Source: JBAYIE01 sp965279165
GTDB taxonomy: Bacteria > Bacteroidota > Bacteroidia > UKL13-3
Direction: 5' to 3'
NCBI GenBank assembly: GCA_965279165.1
Contig: OZ257140.1
Coordinates: forward strand, 1,240,001 to 1,304,000
DNA length: 64,000 nucleotides
Shown: positions 36,409-45,566 of the stretch, in pieces
Position numbering within the stretch: the stretch's first letter is position 1
Layout of the letters: every line of letters begins with the position of its first letter
Program-made: the position numbers and the translations under genes
Notes under the pieces: model-generated
Databases searched by the model: none
Told to the model about the DNA's origin: nothing
What the model saw: only the letters and a program-made list of their open reading frames with translations

Positions 36409-37665
36409 ATGAAGTTAACAAAACTATTTATTGGATTGGTGCCTGCATTTTGTGTAGTTGCAGTTTTTGCTCAGGGAAATCAACTAACCACAAGTGAGTT
36501 GGATGGACGTCAGAATACGATTACCACCGCAGTACCATTTTTAATGATTACACCGGATGCACGAGCCGGTGCTATGGGTGATGCAGGTGTTTGTACGCCT
36601 AACGATATGAATGCGATTCATTGGAATTCCTCCAAACTTGCATTTATGGAAAAAAAAGGTGGTATTTCTATTTCTTATACACCGTGGCTACGATCGTTGG
36701 TACCGGATGTTTCATTATCCTATTTATCCGTTTATAAAGAGATAAACAACAAATCTACGTTTGGTGGGTCATTGCGTTACTTTTCACTAGGAGATATCCA
36801 ATTTACAGATATCAATGCCAATGCACTTGGTACATACAATCCAAGTGAGCTGGCATTGGATTTGGCCTATGCTCGAAAATTATCGGAGCAATTTTCGCTT
36901 GGGATTGCCATGCGCTATATTTACTCCAATTTAACCGGTGGTACCAATATTTCGAATACCATTCGTCCCGGACAATCCATTGCCGGTGATATTACCGGTT
37001 ACTACCACGACAAAGCCCGTTACAAAGGATACAAGATAAATTACGCTTATGGATTTGCAATTACCAATATTGGAAATAAAATCAATTATTCTTATTCGCC
37101 AGAAGGAGCAAATTTTATTCCTACCAATTTGCGTGTAGGAGGTTACGGTCAGATAGAACTAGATAAGTATAACACCCTTGCCTTAACACTCGATTTAAAC
37201 AAATTGCTGGTACCAACTCCTCCTGTTTATTACCAGGATGTTAATGGACAGGATAGTTTGGACAGTGACAACAACAAAGTAATTCTGGCTGGAGAAGACA
37301 ATGATGTACCGGTGGTACAGGGAATGATTCAATCATTTTCGGATGCTCCCGGAGGTTGGAAAGAAGAGTTGCAGGAAATCAATATTGCCGCCGGATTAGA
37401 ATACTGGTATGACAAACAATTTGCTTTGCGTGCAGGATATTTTTATGAGTCACCAAATAAAGGAAACCGCCAATATATTACGGTAGGTGCGGGAATCCGA
37501 TACAATGTATTTAGTTTGGATTTTGCTTACCTATTTTCATTCCAACAACGCAATCCATTGGATAATACCTTACGCTTTACCCTTGCCTTCGATTTTGAAG
37601 CATTTACCAAACAAACTGAAGACAACAACAATCCGGGTGGTGTGTTTGCACCGCCGGCAAATTAA
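36409..37665 (+). CDS. porV: T9SS outer-membrane shuttle protein PorV
   Basis: 418 residues from ATG 36409 (the frame runs back to TTG 36331 without a signal). Signal peptide ends AVFAQ; then TAVPFLMITPDARAGAMGDAGV and the NAIHWNSSKLAFME block typical of PorV/LptO, in a FadL-like barrel. PorV carries cargo from the SprA/Sov translocon to PorU. ispF begins 8 bases after its stop. Confidence 0.95.
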   Translation: MKLTKLFIGLVPAFCVVAVFAQGNQLTTSELDGRQNTITTAVPFLMITPDARAGAMGDAGVCTPNDMNAIHWNSSKLAFMEKKGGISISYTPWLRSLVPDVSLSYLSVYKEINNKSTFGGSLRYFSLGDIQFTDINANALGTYNPSELALDLAYARKLSEQFSLGIAMRYIYSNLTGGTNISNTIRPGQSIAGDITGYYHDKARYKGYKINYAYGFAITNIGNKINYSYSPEGANFIPTNLRVGGYGQIELDKYNTLALTLDLNKLLVPTPPVYYQDVNGQDSLDSDNNKVILAGEDNDVPVVQGMIQSFSDAPGGWKEELQEINIAAGLEYWYDKQFALRAGYFYESPNKGNRQYITVGAGIRYNVFSLDFAYLFSFQQRNPLDNTLRFTLAFDFEAFTKQTEDNNNPGGVFAPPAN

Positions 37666-37673
37666 TTTTTACC

Positions 37674-38150
37674 ATGAGAATCGGATTTGGATTTGATGTG
37701 CACCAATTAAAAGAAGGCAGAGAATTCTGGCTTGGTGGAATAAAAATCCAACATACCAAAGGATCGCTTGGTCATTCGGATGCAGATGTTTTGTTGCATG
37801 CCATTTGTGATGCGATTTTAGGTGCGCTTGCTTTAGGCGATATTGGAAAACATTTTCCTGATACCGATAATTCAATTAAAGGAATTGACAGCAAAATATT
37901 ACTAGAAAAAGTAATGGTACTGGCTTCCGAAAAAGGATATAAAATAGGCAATATCGATTCTACTGTTTGTTTGGAGTCGCCTAAAATTTTGAAGTATGCT
38001 GTTCAAATGCGGGAAACCATAGCAAATATATGCCGGATATCTATTGATGATATTTCGATAAAAGCTACCACCAACGAAACGATGGGTTTTATTGGCAGAG
38101 AAGAAGGGATTACAGCGTATGCGGTGGTGTTGATGATAAAGATTGCCTAA
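37674..38150 (+). CDS. ispF: 2-C-methyl-D-erythritol 2,4-cyclodiphosphate synthase
   Basis: 158 residues, full length. It converts CDP-ME 2-phosphate to MEcPP in the non-mevalonate isoprenoid pathway. Zinc ligands are seen in GFDVHQL (D8, H10) and HSDADVLLHAICDAILG; KATTNETMGFIGREEGI is the C-terminal CDP-binding block. Probably cotranscribed with porV. Confidence 0.96.
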   Translation: MRIGFGFDVHQLKEGREFWLGGIKIQHTKGSLGHSDADVLLHAICDAILGALALGDIGKHFPDTDNSIKGIDSKILLEKVMVLASEKGYKIGNIDSTVCLESPKILKYAVQMRETIANICRISIDDISIKATTNETMGFIGREEGITAYAVVLMIKIA

Positions 38151-38230
38151 TCGCAAAACCTTAGGTATAGTCGAAAGGAAAAACCAAGGCGACTATCAAA
38201 AAGATTATTATAAAGAAACTTAATTACCAA

Positions 38231-39535
38231 TTAAGAGATTGCTTCTGCAATTAACTCCAATTTCATCCCACGTGAACCCTTCAGAAATATTTGTTTTCCT
38301 GAGTAATTACAATTTTTAATAAATACAATTGCCTCATCGGTTGTAGCAAAAACAATATCATCTTTGGTTGCTTGTTTTTTAAATTCTTCACCAACAAATA
38401 TTACCTGTTCGAGTGCAAGCGAATGACAAATTGCTATCATACTTTTATGTTCCGCTGCTGCATAACTTCCCATTTCAAACATGTCGCCCACAATGGCTAT
38501 TTTACCTTCATAAGGTAACGCTGCAAAATTTCGTATAGAAGCCTCCATGCTGCTTGGATTGGCATTGTAAGCATCCAGATAAATGGTGTTCTTTGTTTTA
38601 TTAATTACTTGAGAACGGTTATTGGACGGGTGGTAACTTTCAATTCCGGCTTTAATTTCTTCTTCATTCAAACCAAAATGTTTGCCGATGCTTACTGCAG
38701 CCATAATATTATCGAAATTATAATCGCCGCTCAAACTACTGGTTATTTCTATGGTACTGTTGTTGCAAGTAAACTTAATTTCCGGCCTAAGTGCATTGGC
38801 TATTCCGGTAACATCTGCATCTGCATTTTTCTTTTCATCATTTGCAGCATATGTAATTTTCGTCACCAGTCGTGCAGCCATCCGCATCAGCCATTCGTCG
38901 TTCGCATTTACGAATGCCAAACCATTGTTATGCAACAAATAATAATATAATTCGCTGTTGGAAGTGGCAACACCTTCCATACTACCAAAACCTTCGAGAT
39001 GGTCTTTTCCATTATTGGTTACTATTCCATGTGTTGGTTTCGCAATGCTGCATAATGCTGCATTTTCGCCAATATGGTTAGCTCCCATTTCAATTACCGC
39101 AATTTGATGGGTTTGGTTAAGTTGAAGTAATGTAAGCGGCAAACCAATATGGTTATTAAAATTGCCGGGTGTGGCAAGCACGTTAAATTTTTGTGATAGA
39201 ACACTGGTGAGTAATTCCTTCGTGGTTGTTTTACCATTTGACCCAACAATGGCAATAACCGGGATCTTCAGTTGTTCGCGGTGGTAGGTTGCCAATTGTT
39301 GTAGCCGACTTAATACATCATCAACCAACAAGCAGCGGTCGTCGACCAAAAATTCGGGTTCATCGATTACCACAAACGAGGCGCCTTGGGCCAATGCTTG
39401 TTCAGCAAAAGCATTTCCATTAAAATTCGGACCTTTTAATGCAAAAAAGAGGCAACCTTTTGTTATCTTGCGGGTATCTGTTGAAACAAACGGATGTTTC
39501 TCGAATAGAGAATACAAAAGAGCTATATCCGACAT
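38231..39535 (-). CDS. murF: UDP-N-acetylmuramoyl-tripeptide--D-Ala-D-Ala ligase
   Basis: 434 residues. It adds D-Ala-D-Ala to the peptidoglycan precursor. STDTRKITKGCLFFALKG is the N-terminal UDP-binding block, AIVGSNGKTTTKELL the Mur ligase P-loop, ATPGNFNNHIGLPL follows, and DAYNANPSSMEASI is the C-terminal signature. Its presence next to gldJ/porU/porV is a recurring Bacteroidota arrangement. Confidence 0.95.
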   Translation of the reverse strand: MSDIALLYSLFEKHPFVSTDTRKITKGCLFFALKGPNFNGNAFAEQALAQGASFVVIDEPEFLVDDRCLLVDDVLSRLQQLATYHREQLKIPVIAIVGSNGKTTTKELLTSVLSQKFNVLATPGNFNNHIGLPLTLLQLNQTHQIAVIEMGANHIGENAALCSIAKPTHGIVTNNGKDHLEGFGSMEGVATSNSELYYYLLHNNGLAFVNANDEWLMRMAARLVTKITYAANDEKKNADADVTGIANALRPEIKFTCNNSTIEITSSLSGDYNFDNIMAAVSIGKHFGLNEEEIKAGIESYHPSNNRSQVINKTKNTIYLDAYNANPSSMEASIRNFAALPYEGKIAIVGDMFEMGSYAAAEHKSMIAICHSLALEQVIFVGEEFKKQATKDDIVFATTDEAIVFIKNCNYSGKQIFLKGSRGMKLELIAEAIS

Positions 39536-39603
39536 ATTAAGATTTTATTATGATGTGCACGCAAATTATACCCTTAAATTTACAGAACAAATTAATTCAA
39601 GTA

Positions 39604-41967
39604 ATGTCAACCTTTATTAAATTAATTATTTTTCTTATTGTATCTACATTGCATTCAAGCATTTCAGCACAAACTTTTAAATTTTATTATTCCAATACGG
39701 TCAAATTTCTCAAAACAAATTCAACTGACTCATTGAAGATGCCATTTACCGGAGGGTTAAATGCACCTCAAATTTCGAATATTGATTTTAATATGGATGG
39801 ATTACAAGATATCTACATATTTGATCGTACCGGAAATAAATCCCTCACCTTTTTACGTAAATCGAATGGTTTTGAATATACGCCTTATTATGAAGGCAGA
39901 TTTCCATACATGACCGATTGGGCATTGCTCGAAGATTTTGATGGGGATGGTAAGAAAGATATTTTTACGGAAGTAACCATGGATAGAAATGCCTTGGTTG
40001 ATACCATCCAAGAAGTTACGATATCCGGTTTAAGAATATTAAGAAACCATTCTACTGCTTCACAGTTAAAATTCAAACAGGTATCCAATCAGGTTATGGA
40101 TACCGGTGGTGTTATCAATGGTTTTCCGGTCGATAAATCCAATATCTATATCAACTATACCGATATTGCCGGAATTGGGGATATGGATGCAGATGGGGAT
40201 GCAGATATTATCCCATTTGTTCAATCCAGTTTAAGTCCGAATTATTACGAAAATTACATAAAGAACAAACATAATATTCCATACAGTCATGATAGTACCC
40301 GATTTATTTGGAGAGACCAGTGCTGGGGGTATATGATGTACGACCGAACTTATAAAACCAATACATTCGAATTGGGTTTGTCCAAAGATCAAATGGCATC
40401 GTGTTTTTATCAGATGTACGAAAAACACAGCATGCATACCAATAATTCTTTGTGCCTATTGGATTATAATGGAGATGGCGTTCAGGATATTGTTTATGGA
40501 GATGGTGGCTATAATAATTTGTTGTTGCTGGTAAATGGCAGAGCGCATAATTCATTAGGAAGGGATTCTATCATGTCGCAGGACACTTCTTTTCCAAGCA
40601 ACACCACAAGGGCTAATTTTATCACTTTTCCGGTTGCTTATTATGCAGATGTGGATGGCGACAATGTGAAAGAATTGCTCGTAACTACCAACGAAGCACT
40701 TTCTGCAAAAAGCCAAAATAATGTATGGTCGTATGAAAATACCGGTACCACCGCAGCACCGGTTTTTAGTTATTCGGGAAACAAATTTTTTGTGTACGAC
40801 GAAACCATTGATTTGGGAACCCGTGCAGCACCAACTTTGGTAGATATTGATCAGGATGGCGATGAAGATTTAATTATTGGAACCAGTGGCGATTTTGATC
40901 AGACCAGATACTTTAGTGATCGTTTGGTATGGTATAAAAATATTGGAAAAGTTGCCAATCGTGCAGTTTTTCAATTGGCAGATACTAATTTTTTACAACT
41001 CAGTAAAGATACTCCGGTTCTTTCCATACAACCTGTATTTGCTGATTTAAACGGGGATGGTAAAAAGGATTTAATCTTGGGGGATATGAATGGTAATATT
41101 TTATATTATACCAACAACAGCAACGGAACAAATTTTCAATTCACTTTACAAACACGAGCCTTGGGTAATATTGATGCCGGTAGTAACGCATCTCCTGCAT
41201 TTCATGATTTCGACAGTGATGGAGACCAGGATATGGTGGTAGGTACACGTAACGGTTTTCTAAGATATTATGCGAATACCGGCACGGTAAATTCTCCAAA
41301 TTTCAATGCTTCACCAACTATTGACACTTTCGGAAAAGTGCGTGTTAACTATTCATTTGTTGCGTTAAACGGAACAACCTATACAGATGTAACCGGATAT
41401 GCTACACCGGTAATCTACGACCTCGATGGCGATAACAAACCGGAAATAATTGTAGGTTCGTTGCATGGAAATGTTTTTGTATATACCAATGTAAATATTA
41501 CTCCCGGCAGTACATTTACGAAATTATCCAACTTATTTGTGGATTATAGCGACAGTACCAATGCCAGATCGATTCCATTCGGAAACTCATCAAAACCTTG
41601 TATTGGTTTATTTGATGAAGACAGTAAGCCGGATATGTTTATAGGAAATATCAGAGGTGGGATAACCTTTTATGGTTCAAAATTTGAATCGGGTGTTGGC
41701 GAAAACGAATTAATAAAAGATACCAGGACGTTTTCTGTTTATCCTAATCCAACGAAAGGACAGCTACATGTTTCCTACACGAATCTTGACCAAAGCGGAG
41801 AAATTAATGTTTACAATCAGTTGGGTCAATTGATGATGAAAGAAAAACTGAATCATTATTTATCCGAGTCGGTAATCGATATCAGCGGATTATCTGCCGG
41901 AATTTATTTTGTACAAATTACAACAGCGGAAATTAAAGAGAGCTATAAAGTGGTTAGGGAGTTATGA
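39604..41967 (+). CDS. FG-GAP/VCBS-repeat protein with T9SS sorting domain
   Basis: 787 residues from ATG 39604; a longer frame from 39550 has no signal-like start. Signal peptide ends SSISAQ. Many FG-GAP/VCBS beta-propeller repeats with Ca-binding D-x-D-x-D loops occur (NIDFNMDGLQDIYIFD, DFDGDGKKDIF, DMDADGDADIIPF, DLNGDGKKDLILGD, DSDGDQDMVVG, DLDGDNKPEIIVG). A type A sorting domain (VYPNPTKGQLHVSY to SYKVVREL) ends the protein. Predicted cell-surface or secreted propeller, possibly adhesive. Confidence 0.9.
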   Translation: MSTFIKLIIFLIVSTLHSSISAQTFKFYYSNTVKFLKTNSTDSLKMPFTGGLNAPQISNIDFNMDGLQDIYIFDRTGNKSLTFLRKSNGFEYTPYYEGRFPYMTDWALLEDFDGDGKKDIFTEVTMDRNALVDTIQEVTISGLRILRNHSTASQLKFKQVSNQVMDTGGVINGFPVDKSNIYINYTDIAGIGDMDADGDADIIPFVQSSLSPNYYENYIKNKHNIPYSHDSTRFIWRDQCWGYMMYDRTYKTNTFELGLSKDQMASCFYQMYEKHSMHTNNSLCLLDYNGDGVQDIVYGDGGYNNLLLLVNGRAHNSLGRDSIMSQDTSFPSNTTRANFITFPVAYYADVDGDNVKELLVTTNEALSAKSQNNVWSYENTGTTAAPVFSYSGNKFFVYDETIDLGTRAAPTLVDIDQDGDEDLIIGTSGDFDQTRYFSDRLVWYKNIGKVANRAVFQLADTNFLQLSKDTPVLSIQPVFADLNGDGKKDLILGDMNGNILYYTNNSNGTNFQFTLQTRALGNIDAGSNASPAFHDFDSDGDQDMVVGTRNGFLRYYANTGTVNSPNFNASPTIDTFGKVRVNYSFVALNGTTYTDVTGYATPVIYDLDGDNKPEIIVGSLHGNVFVYTNVNITPGSTFTKLSNLFVDYSDSTNARSIPFGNSSKPCIGLFDEDSKPDMFIGNIRGGITFYGSKFESGVGENELIKDTRTFSVYPNPTKGQLHVSYTNLDQSGEINVYNQLGQLMMKEKLNHYLSESVIDISGLSAGIYFVQITTAEIKESYKVVREL

Positions 41968-42033
41968 GATATGAGTTATAAGATATGAGTTATAAGATAT
42001 GAGTTATAAGATATGAGTTATGAGTTATGAGTT
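41963..42033. repeat. GAGTTATAAGATATGAG tandem tract
   Basis: About four 16-base units directly after the FG-GAP gene, overlapping the 3' end of the amidohydrolase. Reverse complement of the family at 17415-17512. Confidence 0.85.
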
Positions 42034-43035
42034 GGGGATACCTAGCCATTCGCGGGCGGTTTTAAACAATAATTGTTCCTTGGTTTGCGGATCCAGTGAT
42101 TTCATTTCTTCGATAAATTTACCATGTTCTAAATCTCCTAGAGGAAAAGGAAAATCACTTCCTACAGCAATTCTATCTGCTCCAAATAATTTTAAATTGT
42201 ACAGAAAAGCCTCTTCATCATGTACGAGTGAATCAATATAAAATTTCTTTACATAGGCTCTTGGATCTTCAATATGATTGATATTACATAAGTCCGGGCG
42301 TGCATGAAATCCGTGTGAAATTCGTCCAATCGTATGCGGAAAACATCCACCACCATGTGCAAACAATACCCTTAGTTTTGGAAACTTATCAAAAATTCCT
42401 CCAAATATCATGCTGCAAATGGCGCGTGAACTTTCGGCAGGCATACCAACCAACCATGGAAGCCAGTATTTCTTCATTTGCTCCTGCCCCATCATGTCCC
42501 ATGGGTGAACAAAAATACACATGTCTAATTTTTCAGCTGCTTCATAAAAAGGAAATAAGGAAGCATCATCAAGATTCTTGTTTAAGATATGGGTACCAAT
42601 TTCAATGCCGGGTAAATGCAATTCCTCCTTACATCTGGTAAGTTCTTTGACAGCAAGTTGAATATCCTGCATGGGTAATGTTCCCAAACCAACAAATCTA
42701 GTCGGATACCTTTCTTGAATTTCTGCTAGATGGTTATTGATATATTGACTCCATTCAAAAGTGTGCGTTGGTTCGGCCCAATAGTAAAACAGAACCGGAA
42801 CCGTAGACAAAGCCATCAATTGAACATCATGCTTATCCATGTGTTGGATGATTGCTTCAGGATCCCAACAAAGGTTATCGATGGCTCGAAAAAAGGTGCC
42901 ATCTGCCTTTCTCATATTTGCTTTGCCAGGTTCTGTATGTTCCAAATAAATAAATTCATCTCCATATCCATACTTGTCTTTTAAGTTTGGAATATGTTCG
43001 GGGAGTATGTGGGCGTGGACGTCGATTTTTGTCAT
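42025..43035 (-). CDS. Aminocarboxymuconate-semialdehyde decarboxylase (ACMSD), amidohydrolase family
   Basis: 336 residues. It acts on the HAAO product in the kynurenine/anthranilate branch. Metal ligands are seen in MTKIDVHAHILPEH (H-x-H), FVHPWDMMG, FAHGGGCFPHTIGR and GSDFPFP (Asp). The length and the NLCWDPEAIIQHMDKHDV segment fit ACMSD well. The HAAO gene lies 600 bases upstream on the same strand, which supports the substrate assignment. Confidence 0.9.
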   Translation of the reverse strand: MTKIDVHAHILPEHIPNLKDKYGYGDEFIYLEHTEPGKANMRKADGTFFRAIDNLCWDPEAIIQHMDKHDVQLMALSTVPVLFYYWAEPTHTFEWSQYINNHLAEIQERYPTRFVGLGTLPMQDIQLAVKELTRCKEELHLPGIEIGTHILNKNLDDASLFPFYEAAEKLDMCIFVHPWDMMGQEQMKKYWLPWLVGMPAESSRAICSMIFGGIFDKFPKLRVLFAHGGGCFPHTIGRISHGFHARPDLCNINHIEDPRAYVKKFYIDSLVHDEEAFLYNLKLFGADRIAVGSDFPFPLGDLEHGKFIEEMKSLDPQTKEQLLFKTAREWLGIPNS

Positions 43036-43187
43036 TGGTTATTGGTCAGTTGTCATTAGTCATTGGTCAGTTGTTATTGGTCAGTTGTCATTAGTCATTG
43101 GTCATTAGTCATTGGTCAGTTGTCATTAGTCATTAGTCATTAGTCATTGGTCAGTTGTCATTGGTCAGTTGTCATTAGTCAGTATAA
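43036..43187. repeat. TCATTAGTCATTGGTCAGT tandem tract (left of the four-helix gene)
   Basis: About 150 bases of TTGTCATTAGTCATTGGTCAG-like units of variable order, from the ACMSD start to the end of the four-helix-bundle gene. The tract at 43598-43631 on the other side of that gene is the inverse complement type (TGACTAATGACTAATGAC). Confidence 0.85.
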
Positions 43188-43553
43188 TTCTTTGTTGACA
43201 TTTTGTATGCCAATAGCTTTTATATATGCATTTAGTTTAATATGTATTAATTCGACGTCGGATAACAAACTTTGGGCAACTTCAATCTTTATTAAATTTC
43301 TTTGTTTAGCCTTTTCTATCCAGTTCAATGTTTCCAATAAAGAACCCCTACTATAATAACAGAACTGTTTATTTTCTTTGTAAAAATATCTACCATAACC
43401 TTCAGCTAAATTTGCTGAAATTGAATCTGCGGAACGCACCAATTGTTTACCGATAGTATCACGTTCAAATCGTTCCCATGTTGTTACAATCTTCCAAATG
43501 GATTCAGCTAATTCGTTGGCAAGTTTATACGTTTCAAATTTATTTAAATTCAT
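43179..43553 (-). CDS. Four-helix-bundle protein (23S rRNA intervening-sequence protein family)
   Basis: 124 residues, all helical: FETYKLANELAESIWKIV, RDTIGKQLVRSADSISANLAEGYGR (the family signature), FCYYSRGSLLETLNWIEKA. It matches the S23/IVP four-helix-bundle family found in rRNA intervening sequences and scattered in Bacteroidota genomes; function unknown. It is inserted between HAAO and ACMSD and framed by two simple repeat tracts in opposite orientation. Confidence 0.85.
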   Translation of the reverse strand: MNLNKFETYKLANELAESIWKIVTTWERFERDTIGKQLVRSADSISANLAEGYGRYFYKENKQFCYYSRGSLLETLNWIEKAKQRNLIKIEVAQSLLSDVELIHIKLNAYIKAIGIQNVNKELY

Positions 43554-43597
43554 AATGTTTCATTTAAGGCTAATAAAATTCGTAATGTTTAAAATCT

Positions 43598-43631
43598 ACT
43601 GACTAGTGACCAGTGACTAATGACTAATGAC
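43598..43631. repeat. GACTAATGACTAATGAC tract (right of the four-helix gene)
   Basis: Short tract CTGACTAGTGACCAGTGACTAATGACT and so on, complementary in motif to 43036-43187, ending at the HAAO stop region. Confidence 0.75.
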
Positions 43632-43636
43632 TTCCT

Positions 43637-44164
43637 TCACACAAACCTCGGATCTGACTCCATCACATGTCCGCAATTTTTACACGTACGCAATTCGGTT
43701 GAATTATAATATTCTTTAAACCGAGGGAGGAAATCTGTTTCGATATCTTGGAGTTCGAATAAATATTCGTGCAGTTTGTTGTTGCATTTTTCGCAGTACC
43801 ATTGTAGACCATCAGTTAGTCCTTTGCCTTTGCGAACTCGTTCAATTACCAAACCGATTGAGCCTTCGGTACGCATTGGAGAGTGGGGAGTATTAGGAGG
43901 GCATAAAAACATATCTCCGGGACCTAATTTGATATCTCGAGGCTTACCATCTTCCTGGATGCGTACATTTATTTCACCTTCTAATTGGTAAAACAACTCT
44001 TCGGTTTCGTTGTAATGGTAATCTTTGCGGGCGTTGGGTCCACCAACAATCATCACGATATAATCGGTTCCTTCGGGATACAAATTTTTATTGGCTACCG
44101 GTGGTTTTAGCAAATGTCGGTTTTCGTCGATCCACTTTTGCAGGTTGAATGGTGCACGTATCAT
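43637..44164 (-). CDS. 3-hydroxyanthranilate 3,4-dioxygenase
   Basis: 175 residues, the bacterial HAAO (NbaC-type) length. Cupin with iron ligands in YHYNETEELFYQLEGE and CPPNTPHSP. The C-terminal rubredoxin-like iron site has WYCEKCNN and RTCKNCGH, which the bacterial enzymes carry. It opens 3-hydroxyanthranilate to ACMS, the substrate chemistry feeding ACMSD. Upstream kynurenine genes are not in the window. Confidence 0.93.
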   Translation of the reverse strand: MIRAPFNLQKWIDENRHLLKPPVANKNLYPEGTDYIVMIVGGPNARKDYHYNETEELFYQLEGEINVRIQEDGKPRDIKLGPGDMFLCPPNTPHSPMRTEGSIGLVIERVRKGKGLTDGLQWYCEKCNNKLHEYLFELQDIETDFLPRFKEYYNSTELRTCKNCGHVMESDPRFV

Positions 44165-44320
44165 ATGGTAAATTTATTAATGATGGGAAATTAGGTAAAA
44201 AAGAAGAATCGTCAAATAAGAATAAAGCAATCAAATGTTCGATATATGGTTAATGGTTATACATCAAGATGGCAAGAATCAAGGTTAGACATAGATAGTT
44301 AATAAGATCATTTGTTTAGA

Positions 44321-44990
44321 TAATAATGTCACCCTTTCAGGGTTTTATTCAGGTATATTTCGTTTCAATTATAATAATATCACCCTTTCAGGGTTCTATA
44401 CATCCATTGTTATCGTTCTATAATAGCACCACCCTTTCAGGGTTTTGTTCGGGTATATTTTAATTCAATTATAATAATGTCACCCTTTCAGGGTTCAATG
44501 CATCTACAGTGCTTGTTCTTATAATAATTCGACCTTTTCAGGGTTGTAGTTGTAGTTCATTAAGTTCATAAACCAATATAAAATTAACTCACTAGGGTTT
44601 GATAAGCTTGATTATTTAACCCTGAAAGGGTGGTATTATTCTAACAAATACAATTTACTATGACAAACAAAACCCTGAAAGGGTGGCATTATTCTGAATA
44701 GTTCATTGCGCTGATAAACCAATATAAAATTAACTCACTAGGGTTTGATAAGCTTGATTATTTAACCCTGAAAGGGTGATATTATTCTAACAAAAACAAT
44801 TTACTATGACAAACAAAACCCTGAAAGGGTGACATTATTCTGAATAGTTCATTGCGCTGATAAACCAATATAAAATTAACTCACTAGGGTTTGATAAGCT
44901 TGATTATTTAACCCTGAAAGGGTGGTATTATTCTAACAAATACATTCTTGTTGTGTCAAACCAAACCCTGAAAGGGTGGTATTATTATGA
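44321..44990. repeat. ACCCTTTCAGGGT palindrome array, left of TnpA
   Basis: Eleven copies of the 13-base hairpin ACCCT-TTC/GAA-AGGGT. Five (44330, 44381, 44431, 44482, 44532) are spaced 50-51 bases in one orientation, with two spacer types alternating. Six in the opposite orientation (44619, 44672, 44765, 44818, 44911, 44965) form a tandem 146-base unit (53 + 93). ATTATT-like sequence flanks each hairpin. Confidence 0.9.
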
Positions 44991-45062
44991 AAAAAAACAA
45001 GTTACTTTTTGAGATAGCAGAACAAACAATTAACTTCGAATTGGAAACTAACATCTAGCCTA

Positions 45063-45524
45063 ATGTCAGGAACATATTCAAAAGTATATTTGCAGATAAT
45101 ATTTGCTGTTAAAAGAAGAGAAAACTTAATACAAAAATCTTGGCGGGAGGAACTACATAAATATATTTCAGGAATCATATCAGCCAAATCGCACAAATCA
45201 ATTATTGTTAACGGTGTGGCAGATCATGTTCATTGTTTTGTAGGTTTTAAACCCGCACATTCTATCTCCGATTTAGTTAGAGATATAAAAAATAATTCTT
45301 CTAAATTTATTAATGAACATCGTTTTGTGAAAGGCAAATTCGAATGGCAGTCTGGGTATGGAGTATTCTCCTATTCTGAATCGGATATTGAAAATGTTTA
45401 TCAATATATCATGAATCAGGAAGCCCATCATAAAATTACATCCTTTAAAGAGGAGTATGAATCTCTACTTAAGAGTTATAATGTAGAATATAATGCTGAA
45501 TACTTATTTGAGTTTTTTGAATAA
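45063..45524 (+). CDS. tnpA: IS200/IS605-like Y1 transposase
   Basis: 153 residues. It begins MSGTYSKVYLQIIFAVKRRE. HUH motif H55-V-H57 in GVADHVHCFVG, SISDLVRDIKNNSSKFI, FEWQSGYGVFSYS, and catalytic Tyr (probably Y115) in YQYIMNQEAHHK. Single-strand-specific transposase; no TnpB is adjacent. It sits in the centre of the ACCCTTTCAGGGT array, which it presumably recognises. Unrelated in detail to the RAYT at 23.5-24.0 kb. Confidence 0.93.
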   Translation: MSGTYSKVYLQIIFAVKRRENLIQKSWREELHKYISGIISAKSHKSIIVNGVADHVHCFVGFKPAHSISDLVRDIKNNSSKFINEHRFVKGKFEWQSGYGVFSYSESDIENVYQYIMNQEAHHKITSFKEEYESLLKSYNVEYNAEYLFEFFE

Positions 45525-45566
45525 TATTGGCAATTGAGCCTTCTTTTTAAATTAAAAATTACTTGA

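Noticed and set aside
38609..38950. Plus-strand open frame inside murF
   Set aside because: It is antisense to a clear murF gene and shows no protein features, as with many overlapping frames in this window.
43179..43553. Avd protein of a diversity-generating retroelement
   Set aside because: Avd shares the four-helix-bundle fold, but no reverse transcriptase, template repeat or variable repeat is present nearby.
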